Assembly (NCBI GenBank): GCA_013339895.1
Contig: JABACO010000023.1
Span: forward strand, 629,275-693,274
From: Ephydatia muelleri
Taxonomy: Eukaryota > Porifera > Demospongiae > Spongillida > Spongillidae
Direction of reading: 5' to 3'
Length of the DNA: 64,000 bases
In this document: one piece after another, positions 40,701-61,232 of the stretch
Layout of the letters: every line of letters starts with the position of its first letter
Numbering within the stretch: position 1 is the stretch's first letter
The notes under the pieces: model-generated
Told to the model about the DNA's origin: nothing
Databases searched by the model: none
The model's input: only the letters and a program-made list of their open reading frames with translations
Program-made: the position numbers and the translations under genes

Positions 40701-41200
40701 CGCGGCCCGTCTAGCCCTCACATTAACGAACGTACCCGCACGGCGTAATGCAGGGGTGTGTCTCCGTTATTGTCCGGTTGGTTGATCTTTGCGCTCGAAT
40801 TGGCGAGGAGGGTTGTAAGGATCTCTCCCTTGTCCTTTCTCCCCCTCTTCAAGATGGTGTGCAGCGGGGTGAGCCCGGCATCGTTCCTGACGTTCACGTC
40901 CACCTCGACATCTGTCCTGCGGAGAAGCTCCAACAAAGCCTGAGATGAGCGGGGTACGTGTGAGCGTGTATGTGTGCGTGCGTGCGAGTAAGCCGATCAC
41001 ATGTCTGGACGAGGTTAGTACTGTACTTCCATCGCAAAGCACCTTTGAGTCCTTTGGATCGAACAGTCTATCTGACAAATCCTTGGAATCCTAATGTAAT
41101 AGCAGCGAAAGTAATATCGTTAGGAACTGACCAGCCATACACTAGCTATTGATCAATGCCACCAGGTTCCGAAATCCGTTACCTTTGTACGAATAGCCAT
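37800..41200 (-). CDS. Ankyrin-patatin phospholipase A2-like gene, copy C (complete)
   Basis: Eight exons: 41200-41183 (ATG, reading MAIRTK), 41090-41022, 40939-40736, 40470-39801, 39581-39422, 39173-39088, 38637-38321, 38030-37800 (stop). They sum to 1755 bp with every phase consistent, giving 584 residues, shorter than human PLA2G6. Ankyrin repeats: LTPLHTILKRG, DTPLHYAVR, KTPLDLATEM (about residues 50-115). Patatin domain: SLDGGGIKGLVQIEV near 272, WIVGTSTGGILALAI (GxSxG nucleophile) near 306, YVDGGLMANNP (dyad Asp) near 426, IGTGIYP near 460. Expected reaction: calcium-independent hydrolysis of phospholipid acyl esters. No signal peptide or membrane helix is seen, so cytosolic or peripheral location is likely. 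Best-supported member of the tandem array. Confidence 0.95.
38055..38292. repeat. GTGTGGT-rich satellite in copy C last intron
   Basis: Irregular GATGTGGTGTG and GGTGTGGTG units filling the last intron between exons 38637-38321 and 38030-37800. Confidence 0.9.
38755..39065. repeat. Minisatellites in copy C intron
   Basis: Four 33-bp copies with TCTTTACCTCTTCCAACATG, then several copies of TGCCTCTTCCCCAGTCCTAA. Confidence 0.9.
39650..39785. repeat. CA-rich microsatellite in copy C intron
   Basis: (CA)n with CG and TG steps directly after the donor of the catalytic exon ending at 39801. Confidence 0.95.
40570..40653. repeat. 15-bp GC-rich minisatellite
   Basis: Five to six perfect copies of CGGCACGCCAGCCAG in the intron between ankyrin exons of copy C. 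Confidence 0.95.
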
Positions 41201-41351
41201 CCTGTCCCAGTAGCCCTTCTAGTTAACTAGATTATCTAACTAGATTGGGTTTGTCGTGGAATGAATTCGATTTTTTTTATTATTATTTTTAAATTTTTTT
41301 TGCTTGTAATATACTTTGTACCATTCATGGAGAGGCACATCAGCAAAGAAG

Positions 41352-41454
<103 letters not shown>

Positions 41455-41481
41455 ATCACGAGAACACAGCAGTAGAGTCAA

Positions 41482-49197
<7,716 letters not shown>

Positions 49198-49199
49198 TG

Positions 49200-49840
49200 T
49201 TCTATTTACTCAGTGGCTTAGCGATATCCTATTGTTAACGCAATCCGATTGCAAGAAAACCTATGGAAAAAGAGAGTGCGTTCCGATTCCGCTGACTTCC
49301 TTCTCTCCTCGCCACATCAACTAGTGCAACACTTATCGCTCCCTATCCTACAATGACCAGTACCAATAACGCGTCACGCTCTTTTTAGACCAACTGGTCC
49401 TTGTAAAAGTCATGTGAATTGTAAGCGCGTCATTTAGAGAAAGAGTTATTTGGATAGAATGCATAGGGTTTTATAGAGTCGTGACCAACCCGCGTGCACG
49501 GCCGTTTAACAATCATATGTCTCCTAGTATAACAGTATCTGGGTCTGTCACGCGACGCAGTAGTATAACGGGGAAAGTATCTGGGTCTGTCACGCGACGC
49601 AGTAGTATACATTGTTCAGATTGTATGAACAGGAACTAATTAGATAATTTAATTTGCGCTTGTCCTACCTACATTAGATAATGACTAGCAATATGATAGA
49701 GCCGGATGTGTACTAACACTACATGTAAGGCACACACAAACCACCAACAATGTACACCGAAACTGAAACAATGGATTTCGACAAATGACAGGCATGTCAA
49801 AAGTAACAGATTCGATCACCAGGACCAGTGTGCTGCAAGG
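49200..49840. other. Spacer between the two syntaxin genes
   Basis: Contains a tandem duplication at 49520-49610 (TATCTGGGTCTGTCACGCGA and CGCAGTAGTATA). No exon is seen. It should hold the promoter of syntaxin copy 1 (start 49197). Confidence 0.6.
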
Positions 49841-49845
49841 CTCCT

Positions 49846-50731
49846 TCATTTACCCCCAGTGTAGACGTTCAGGGCACCAAGAACAATCAGTATGGCAATG
49901 ATGACCACAATGACTACAGCTGAGACAATGATGACGATGCAGCAGGTCAGCCTACGAGAGCAGGTCTGCAGAGAGATAATGGAGATAGCGTCTGATATCA
50001 GGTGACTATGGCAAATGGAGACCATTTGGGGGTGGAGAAAGAGACGGAAAACATCTCTCCCCAAGCTCTTGTGCACATTTCAATAAACAATAGGGCGATC
50101 CATCACCTGTGACTAACTACTGCCCAGTGCAAAAGATATGTGCACATGCAACAGAAAGCCTTCACAGAGCCACAGAAACCCAAACCTCTGCAAGAGACAC
50201 ACCAAAGGCCTTTGCAGAGGTACAAACCAAAACTTCCTGCCCAAGCCTAATGCATACCCCCCTCACCTTGTCCTTCCTGCCCAAGCCTAATGCATACCCC
50301 CCTCACCTTGTCCTTCCTGCCCAAGCCTAATGCATACCCCCCTCACCTTGTCCTTCCTGCCCAAGCCTAATGCATACCCCCCCTCACCTTGTGAGCAATA
50401 GCCCTTCTTTAGTTGCTTGTTACCTTCCACCACTCGCATTGCCCTGCTCCAACATTGGCCTCAATGTGATCTGAAACGGTGTGGGTATGGTGTTTAGTGG
50501 AAACACATGTGCACACTAAACTGGTGATTCCATTCAGCCCTTACCAATTGTTTCTTCCTTGTTCCTGGACCATGGTGGCCAGATCCCTGAAAATCTCATT
50601 GATCCCCAAGATGTCTGACTGCAGATGTAAAAGCAACTGATGCTCCAGAGGCACACACACCACCACAACACACACACACACCCACACACACAACACACCA
50701 CACACACACACACACAACACACACACACACA

Positions 50732-50762
<31 letters not shown>

Positions 50763-53700
50763 CCTGCGCACTGTGTCCCACCAAGATCCCACCTTGCGAC
50801 AGGACCCTCTCCCCGTAATCATTATCTGCTCTCCTACTTCAGTATTATAAACTGTCCATTCGCATTTTCCATAGTTTCTACATGCTTGCAATGTGATGTA
50901 TGGCTACATCCCTTACCTCTAACTGATGATGACTACATCCCTTACCTCTAACTGATGATGACTACATCCTTACCTCTAACTGATGTATGGCTACATCCCT
51001 TACCTTTAACTGATGTATGGCTACATCTCTTACTTCTATTTGATGATGGCTACATCCCTTACCTCTAACTGATGTATGGCTACATCTCTTACTTCTATCT
51101 GATGTATGGCTACATCCTTACCTCTAACTGATGTATGGCTACATCCCTTTCTTCTACTTCAGGCAAATCCATATCTGAGTACATCTGATGTTGGCGATGG
51201 CTGCAAGGGGAAGGATTTACTGTAGCGTACCAGCCACACTCCTACCTGCCTCCCAGCCCCCTCCATGTCCCTACCATCCCTCTCCCTGCCCTTACCAGTC
51301 CCCTACCAGCTCCCTCCATGTCCCTACTATCCCCCTCCCTGCCCTTACCAGTCCCCTCCATGCCCTTACCAGCTCCCTCCATGCCCTTACCAGTCCCCTC
51401 CATGCCCCCACTATCCCCCCTCCATGCCCCCACTATCCCTTTCCATGCCCCCACTATCCCCCCTCCATGCCACCACTATCCCCCTCCCTCCATGCCACCA
51501 CACCATATGCCCCCCTCCCTCCATGCCACCACTATCCCCCCTCCCTCCATGCCACCACTATCCCCTCCATCCACCACTACCCCATCCATGCCACCACTAG
51601 CCCCCTCCCTCCAGTGCACCACTATCCCCCTCCATGCCCCCACCATCCTCCTCTATGCCCCCACGATCCCCCTCCATGCCACCACTACCCCCTCCATGCC
51701 ACCACTAAGCCCCTCCCTCCAGTCCACCACTATCCCCCTCCATGCCCCCACCATCCTCCTCGATGCCCCCACTATCCCCCTCCATGCCACCACTATCCCC
51801 CTCCCCTCCATGCCACCACTATCCCCCTCCATGCCACCACTATCCCCCTCCATGCCAACCACTATCCACCACGATCCCCCCTCCATGCCCCAAACTATCC
51901 CCCTCCCTCCATGCCACCACTATCCCCCTCCATGCCACCACTATCCCCCTCCATGCCACCACTATCCCCCTCCATGCCACCACTATCCCCCTCCATGCCA
52001 CCACTATCCCCCTCCATGCCACCACTATCCCCCTCCATGCCACCCACTATCCCCCTCCCTCCATGCCACCACTATCCCCCTCCCTCCATGCCACCACTAT
52101 CCCCCTCCATGCCACACTATCCCCCTCCATGCCACCAACTATCCCCTCCCTCCATGCCACCCTATCCCTCTCCCTCCATGCCACCACTATCCCCCTCCCT
52201 CCTGCCACCACTATCCCCTCCATGCCCCACTATCCCCCTCCCTCCATGCGCCACCACTATCCCCCTCCCTCCATGCCAACCACTATCCCCCTCCATGCAC
52301 CACTATCCCCACCTCCATGCCCCCACTATCCCCCTCCCATGCCACCACTATCACCCTCCATGCCCCCACTACCCCCTCCATGCCCCCACTATCCCCCTCC
52401 ATGCCACCACTATCCCCCTCCATGCCACCAATCCCCCCTCACTCCATGCCACCACTATCCCCTCCCTCCATGCCACCACTATCCCCTCCATGCCCCCACC
52501 ATCCTCCTCTATGCCCCCACTATCCCCCTCCATGCCACCACTATCCCCCTCCCTCCATGCACCACTATCCCCCTCCATGCCACCACTATCCCCCTCCATG
52601 CCACCACTATCCCCCTCCATGCCCCCACTATCCCCCTCCTCCATGCCACCACATCCCCCTCCATGCCACCACTATCCCCCTCCATGCCACCACTATCCCC
52701 CTCCATGCCACCACTATCCCCTCCATGCCACCACTATCCCCCTCCATGCCACCACTATCCCCTCCATGCCACCACTATCCCCCTCTCCATGCCACCACTA
52801 TCCCCCTCCCTCCATGCCACCACTACCCCCTTGCCACCATACCCCTCCATGCACCACTATCCCCCTCCATGCCACCACTATCCCCCTCCATGCCACCACT
52901 ATCCCCCCTCCTCCATGCCACCACTATCCCCCCTCCCTCCATGCCCCACTATCCCATCCATGCCACCACTATCCCCCCTCCCTGCCCCACCATCCTCCTC
53001 TATGCCCCCACTATCCCCCTCCATGCCACCACTATCCCCTCCCTCCATGCCACACTATCCCCTCCATGCCACCACTATCCCCCTCCATGCCACCATATCC
53101 CCTCCATGCCCCCACTTCCCCCTCCCTCATGCCACCACTATACCCCCTCCCTCCATGCCACCACTATCCCCCTCCCTCCATGCCACCACTATCCCTCCAT
53201 GCCACACTATCCCCCGCCATGCCACCACTATCCCCCTCCATGCCACCACTATCCCCTCCATGCCACCACTATCCCCCTCCATGCCACCACTATCCCCCTC
53301 CATGCCACCACATCCCCCTCCATGCCACCACTATCCCCTCCCTCCATGCCACCACATCCCCCTCCCTCCATGCCACCACTATCCCCTCCATGCCACCATA
53401 TCCCCCTCCATGCCACCACTATCCCCCTCCCTCCATGCCACCACTATCCCCCTCCCTCCATGCCACCACTATCCCCCTCCCTCCATGCCACCACTATCCC
53501 CCTCCCTCCATGCCACCACTATCCCCCTCCATGCCACCACTATCCCCCTCCATGCCACCACTATCCCCCTCCCTCCATGCCACCACTATCCCCCTCCATG
53601 CCCCCACTATCCCCCTCCCTCCATGCCACCACTATCCCCCTCCCTCCATGCCACCACTATCCCCCCTCCCTCCATGCCACCACTATCCCCCTCCCTCCAT

Positions 53701-56700
53701 GCCACCACTATCCCCTCCATGCCACCACTATCCCCTCCATGCCACCACTATCCCCCTCCCTCCATGCCACCACTATCCCCCTCCATGCCACCACTATCCC
53801 CCTCCATGCCACCACTATCCCCTCCATGCCACCACTATCCCCCTCCATGCCACCACTATCCCCCTCCATGCCACCACTATCCCCTCCCTCCATGCCACCA
53901 CTATCCCCCTCCCTCCATGCCACCACTATCCCCCTCCATGCCACCAATCCCCCTCCATGCCACCACTATCCCCCTCCCTCCATGCCACCACTATCCCCCT
54001 CCCTCCATGCCACCACTATCCCCCTCCCTCCATGCCACCACTATCCCCCTCCCTCCATGCCACCACTATCCCCCTCCATGCCACCCTATCCCCTCCATGC
54101 CACCACTATCCCCCTCCCTCCATGCCACCACTATCCCCCCATGCCCCCACTATCCCCTCCCTCCATGCCACCACTATCCCCTCCCTCCATCCACAACTAT
54201 CCCCCCTCCTCCATGCCACCACTATCCCCCTCCCTCCATGCCACCACTATCCCCCTCATGCCACCACTATCCCCTCCATGCCACCACTATCCCCTCCATG
54301 CCACCACTATCCCCCTCCATGCCACCACTATCCCCTCCCTCCATGCCACCACTATCCCCCCTCCCTCATGCCAACCACTATCCCCCCTCCCTCCCATGCC
54401 ACCACTATCCCCCTCTCCATGCCACCACTATCCCCTCCATGCCACCACTATCCCCCTCCCTCCATGCCACACTATCCCCCTCCTGCCACCACTATCCCCT
54501 CCATGCCACCACTATCCCCCTCCATGCCCCACTATCCCCCTCCATGCCACCACTATCCCCCTCCCTCCATGCCACCACTATCCCCCCCCTCCATGCCACC
54601 CACATCCCCCTCCATGCCCCCACTATCCCCCCTCCTCCCTGCCACCACTATCCCCCTCCATGCCACCACTATCCCCCTCATGCCACCACCACTATCCCCC
54701 TCCATGCCACCACTATCCCCCTCCATGCCACACTATCCCCCTCCATGCCACCACTATCCCCCTCCATGCCACCACTATCCCCCTCCATGCCACCACTATC
54801 CCCCTCCCTCCATGCCACCACTATCCCCCTCCCTCCATGCCACCACTATCCCCCTCCATGCCACCATATCCCCTCCATGCCCCCACTATCCCCTCCCTCC
54901 ATGCCCCACACTATCCCCTCCATGCCACCACTATCCCCCTCCATGCCACCACTATCCCCCTCCATGCCACCACTATCCCCCTCCCTCCATGCCACCACTA
55001 TCCCCCCTCCCTCCATGCCACCACTATCCCCCTCCCTCCATGCCACCACTATCCCTCCCTCCATGCCACCACTATCCCCCTCCATGCCACCACTATCCCC
55101 CTCCCTCCATGCCACCACTACCCTCCATGCCACCACTATCCCCCTCCATGCCACCACTATCCCCCTCCTCCATGCACCACTATCCCCCTCCATGCCACCA
55201 CTATCCCCTCCCTCCATGCCACCACTATCCCCCTCCCTCCATGCCACCACTATCCCCCTCCATGCCCCCACTATCCCCCTCCATGCCACCACTATCCCCC
55301 TCCCTCCATGCCACCACTATCCCCCTCCCTCCATGCCACCACTATCCCCCTCCATGCCACCACTATCCCCCTCCCTCCATGCCACCACTATCCCCCTCCA
55401 TGCCACATATCCCCCTCCATGCCACCACTATCCCCCCATCCCTCCTGCCACCACTATCCCCCTCCATGCACCACTATCCCCCCCCATGCCACCACTATCC
55501 CCCTCCATGCCACCACTATCCCCCCCTCCATGCCCCACTATCCCCCTCCATGCCCCCACTATCCCCCTCCATGCCACCACTATCCCCCTCCCTCCATGCC
55601 ACCACTATCCCCCCCCTCCATGCCACCACTATCCCCCTCCATGCCCCCACTATCCCCCCCCTCCATGCCACCACTATCCCCCTCCATGCCACCACTATCC
55701 CCTCCATGCCACCACTATCCCCTCCATGCCACCACTACCCCCTCCATGCCACCACTATCCCCCTCCATGCCACCACTATCCCCCTCCATGCCACCACTAT
55801 CCCCCTCCCTCCATGCCACCACTATCCCCCTCCACATGCCACCACTATCCCCCTCCATGCCACCACTATCCCCCTCCATGCCCCCACTATCCCCCTCCCT
55901 CCATGCCCCCACTATCCCCCTCCATGCCACCACTATCCCCCTCCATGCCACCACTATCCCCCTCCATGCCACCACTATCCCCTCCATGCCACCACTATCC
56001 CCCTCCCTCCATGCCACCACTATCCCCCCTCCCTCCATGCCACCACTATCCCCCTCCCTCATGCCACCACTATCCCCCTCCCTCCATGCCACCACTATCC
56101 CCCTCCATGCCACCACTATCCCCCTCCCTCCATGCCACCACTATCCCCCTCCATGCCACCACTATCCCCCTCCATGCCACCACTATCCCCCTCCCTCCAT
56201 GCCACCACTATCCCCCTCCATGCCACCACTATCCCCCTCCCTCCATGCCACCACTATCCCCCCTCCCTCCATGCCACCACTATCCCCCCTCCATGCCCCC
56301 ACTATCCCCCTCCATGCCACCACTATCCCCCTCCCTCCATGCCACCACTATCCCCCTCCCTCCATGCCAACCACTATCCCCCTCCATGCCAACCACTATC
56401 CCCCTCCCTCCATGCCACCACTATCCCCCTCCATGCCACCACTATCCCCCTCCATGCCACCACTATCCCCCCTCCCTCCATGCCACCACTATCCCCCTCC
56501 ATGCCACCACTATCCCCCTCCATGCCACCACTATCCCCCTCCATGCCACCACTATCCCCCTCCATGCCACCACTATCCCCATCCATGCCACCACTATCCC
56601 CCCTCCATGCCACCACTATCCCCCTCCCTCCACGCCACCACTATCCCCCCTCCCCTCCCTCCATGCCCCCACTATCCCCCTCCATTGCCCCCCACTATCC

Positions 56701-58813
56701 CCCCTCCCTCCATGCCACCACTATCCCCCCCCCCTCCACGCCACCACTATCCCCCCCTCCCTCCATGCCACCACTATCCCCCTCCCTCCATGCCACCACT
56801 ATCCCCCTCCATGCCACCACTATCCCCCTCCATGCCACCACTATCCCCCTCCATGCCACCACTATCCCCCCTCCCTCCATGCCACCACTATCCCCCCCCT
56901 CCCTCCATGCCCCCACTATCCCCCCCTCCCTCCACGCCACCACTATCCCCCCCCCCCCCCCCCTCCACACCACCACTATCCCCCCCCTCCATTCTAGCTA
57001 TGTTTCCAGCCCTGGATGATGACTTACCCACTTGGCTCCAACATACGATCATCATCTCTGTCTGCTGGATGCTCACTGCCCTTATCTGAATCATGGAATG
57101 GATTTGACTAGAAAGGGGAAGGGGACTGGGTAATGCACCTAGCATGGCAATAAATGAAACCCATGCAATCATGGCACACTAGACTTGAAGGTCACATTAC
57201 CTCATCGCATAGATCCCATGGGCCTCAATCAACATGAAAACAGAGTTGCCTCTCTCCCCCTCCAACCCAGCACCCACCCACCTACCTCCACTTTCCTCGC
57301 AGAATCAGCATCTGTATGCTTCTTTTGTTCAATCTCAATAGTTCTCTAAACATGTGTATTACAAGGACATAATCCGTGAAAATGAACCACACCCACACAA
57401 TAACACTGTTCAAAACATTCTACAATCAATCACATACTAATATGAACCTGCACATGCTATTCACATGCCAACATGAGTACACCTCATACTACATGATGCA
57501 ATATCAGTGTAGGCTAACATGATGTAACATCAGTGACTACACAAGCTAACATGATGTAACATTGATCAGTCTACACAGGCTAACATGATGAACATCAGTG
57601 ACTAACATGTAACATCAGTGACAACACAGGCTAACATGACGTAACATCAGTGACAGACAACACAGGCTAACATGATATAATGTCAATGATTATACATGAC
57701 TAAGACATATATCAAGTGAGCCACTAAAAATCTTACCAACAAATAAAACTAACCTGCTGAAGCTGTGTAAACCTTGTGAAGCTGTTTGAGAATCCCTTCA
57801 GAAGACGATCGTACTGGGCCCGCTCTGACTAAAGAGATGATGGATGAAAGATGAAGTGTTTTTAATGGTCCCACCCTCACCCAACAGTATTCTCATGTGC
57901 TGATACCACACCCACACACACACCACACATGTAACACACATACACATGCACACACATGTGCACGCACATCCACACATGTACACACATATGCACATGTGCA
58001 ACCGTACACACAGCATGTACATAACATGTACACGACATCATTCTTACCACACTCAGACCTGCCCTTTGGGGAGACATTTTTTTCAGAGAACTGTCTGCAT
58101 ATTTTGCTAGCTGTGCTGAATCTTTGAGTAGCTGCAAGCTACATGATGTGTACACACATATAAGCACACACACAAGGGGACGACAATAAGTGTGATAAGA
58201 TTGCACATGCAGACCAGACAACTAACATTTCTTCCAGCAGTGGTGTGTCATCTTGTGACCTGTCTAGCATAGCCACTCTGTGCTCTAATGTTGATACTGT
58301 GTGTGGCAGAGCAATGGAGGTAACCATCACCCAATGCACACCTCACTCAATGCACCTCACCCAATACACACCTCACCCAATGCACACCTCACTCAATGCA
58401 CACCTCACTCAATGCACACCTCACTCAATGCACACCTCACCCAATGCACACCTCACTCAATGCACCTCACCCAATGCACACCTCACCCAATGCACACCTC
58501 ACTCAATGCACACCTCACTCAATGCACACCTCACTCAATGCACCTCACCCAATGCACACCTCACCCAATGCACACCTCACTCAATGCACACCTCACTCAA
58601 TGCACACCTCACTCAATGCACACCTCACTCAATGCACACCTCACTCAATGCACACCTCACTCAATGCACACCTCACTCTGCACACCTCACTCAATGCACA
58701 CCTCACTCAATGCACACCTCACTCAATGCACACCTCACTCAATGCACACCTCACTCAAACCATTACATGAACCTCTCCAAACAGCCTGCACACAATAATT
58801 GCAAAAGGTTCTG

Positions 58814-58844
<31 letters not shown>

Positions 58845-61168
58845 ACATGTACAATGCCTACAGTTGTCTGCACATTCAACAAATAGGAACAAAACCAACC
58901 ACATGAAACTGGGCAATAGCTCACCATTTTTGTTGAAGAGTAGCACATTGTTGGAAATGTCTGCCAGCAATCTGCCCGAATCTAACGGCAGTGCATAGTT
59001 CCCTTTGAAGGATGAAAGACAAATATGATATATCACAATCTCCTCTTACTCTCATGAGAAGCTACACACATCATCACATGTGCACAATAGGTCCTTCCAT
59101 CAAGGTCACATCTATACCATGGCTTCTTTAGCTTTAAAATTGGTTGCACCTTGCCTGAGCTCTGCACCATTCAAAACACAAAGCTACAATCATTTATACT
59201 GCGCCGTAATGGTATTGAAATACATATACTTCTACCTTCCCCTTCTCCCCACCCCCTTGTCCGAACCATTTCTCCCCCATGACTGCCCCCAAGCACCAAC
59301 ACTCCCCCTTGTCTCAAGACTTCTCCCTCTTGCTTCAAGACTTCTCCCCCCTTGCCTCAAGACTTCTCCCCCCTTTGCCTCAAGACTTCACCCCTAACTC
59401 CCCCTTGCCTCAAGACTTCTCCCCCCTTGCCTCAAGACCTTCTCCCCCCTTGCCTCAAGACTTCTCCCCCCTTGCCTCAAGACTTCTCCCCCCTTGCCTC
59501 AAGACTTCTCCCCCCTTGCCTCAAGACTTCTCCCCCTTGCCTCAAGACTTCTCCCCCTTGCCTCAAGACTTCTCCCCCTTGCCTCAAGACTTCTCCCCCC
59601 TTGCCTCAAGACTTCACCCCCCTTGCTTCAAGACTTCTCCCCCTTGCCTCAAGACTTCTCCCCCTTGCTTCAAGACTTCTCCCCCTTGCCTCAAGACTTC
59701 TCCCCCTTGCCTCAAGACTTCTCCCCCTTGCCTCAAGACTTCTCCCCTTGCCTCAAGACTTCTCCCCCCTTGCTCAAGACTTCTCCCCCTTGCCTCAAGA
59801 CTTCTCCCCCCTTGCCTCAAGACTTCTCCCCTTGCCTCCTCAAGACTTCTCCCCCTTGCCTCAAGACTTCTCCCTTGCCTCAAGACTTCTCCCCCCTTGC
59901 TCAAGACTTCTCCCCCTTGCCTCAAGACTTCTCCCCCTTGCCTCAAGACTTCTCCCCCCTTGCCTCAAGACTTCTCCCCCTTGCCTCAAGGACTTCTCCC
60001 CCCTTGCTCAAGACTTTCCCCCCTTGCCCTCAAGACTTCCCCTCTTGCCTCAAGACTTCTCCCCCTTGCCTCAAGACTTCTCCCCCCTTGCCTCAAGACT
60101 TCTCCCCCCTTGCCTCAAGACTTCTCCCCCCCTTGCCTCAAGACTTCTCCCCCCCTTGCTCAAGACTTCTCCCCCCCTTGCCTCAAGACTTCTCCCCCCT
60201 TGCCTCAAGACTTCTCCCCCCCTTGCCTCAAGACTTCTCCCCCCTTGCCTCAAGACTTCTCCCCTCTTGCCTCAAGACTTCTCCCTCTTGCCTCAAGACT
60301 TCTCCCCCTTGCTTCAAGACTTCTCCCCCCTCTGCCTCAAGACTTCTCCCCCTTGCCTCAAGACTTCTCCCCCCCTTGCCTCAAGACTTCTCCCCACTTG
60401 CCTCAAGACTTCTCCCCCCCTTGCCTCAAGACTTCTCCCCCCCTTGCCTCAAGACTTCTCCCCTTGCTACAAGGACTTCTCCCTCTGCCTCAAGATTCTC
60501 CCTCTTGCCTTCAAGCTTCTCCCCCCTTGCCTCAAACTTCTCCCCCCCTTGCTTCAAGACTTCTCCCCCCTTGCCTCAAGACTTCTCCCCCCTTGCCTCA
60601 AGACTTCTCCCTCTTGCCTCAAGACTTCTCCCCCCTTGCTTCAAGACTTCTCCCCCCTTGCCTCAAGACTTCTCCCCCTTGCCTCAAGACTTCTCCCCCC
60701 CTTGCCTCAAGACTTCTCCCCCCTTGCCTCAAGACTTTCTCCCCCTTGCCTCAAGACTTCTCCCCCTTGCTTCAAGACTTCTCCCTCTTGCCTCAAGACT
60801 TCTCCCTCTTGCCTCAAGACTTCTCCCTCTTGCCTCAAGACTTCTCCCTCTTGCCTCAAGACTTCACCCCCTTGCTTCAAGACTTCTCCCTCTTGCCTCA
60901 GGACTTCTCCCCACTTGCCTCAAGACTTCACCCTCTGCCTCATGCACTAGAACTCTGGCTCACTATCTTAGCAACACCCTCTTGTTGGTAAGGTAAAGTT
61001 ACAACAACATTACTAGTTCCTAGCAACAATACACTGATGAGGGCACATAGCATAGAAGCTGACCAATGCAACCAACCAACCAACGGGTGTAAAATTACCA
61101 ACAGGCCGTAAAATTACCAACAGGCCACACAAAGCAGTCAAGATTTAGGCCCCCCCCCCTCACACACA

Positions 61169-61232
<64 letters not shown>

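Noticed and set aside
51188-57089. Stop-free frames of 1,700-1,900 codons, apparent giant proline/histidine-rich proteins
   Set aside because: They exist in all three plus-strand frames at once because the minisatellite unit lacks stops. The real gene is on the minus strand and splices across this DNA.
58814-58841. Poly-A tract as the tail of a processed pseudogene
   Set aside because: The adjacent sequence is a 16-bp minisatellite and intron of the syntaxin gene; no cDNA-like sequence precedes it.
59279-60996. Open frames rich in LKTSP and QDFSPLP
   Set aside because: Produced by the 20-22 bp intronic minisatellite, open in all frames.
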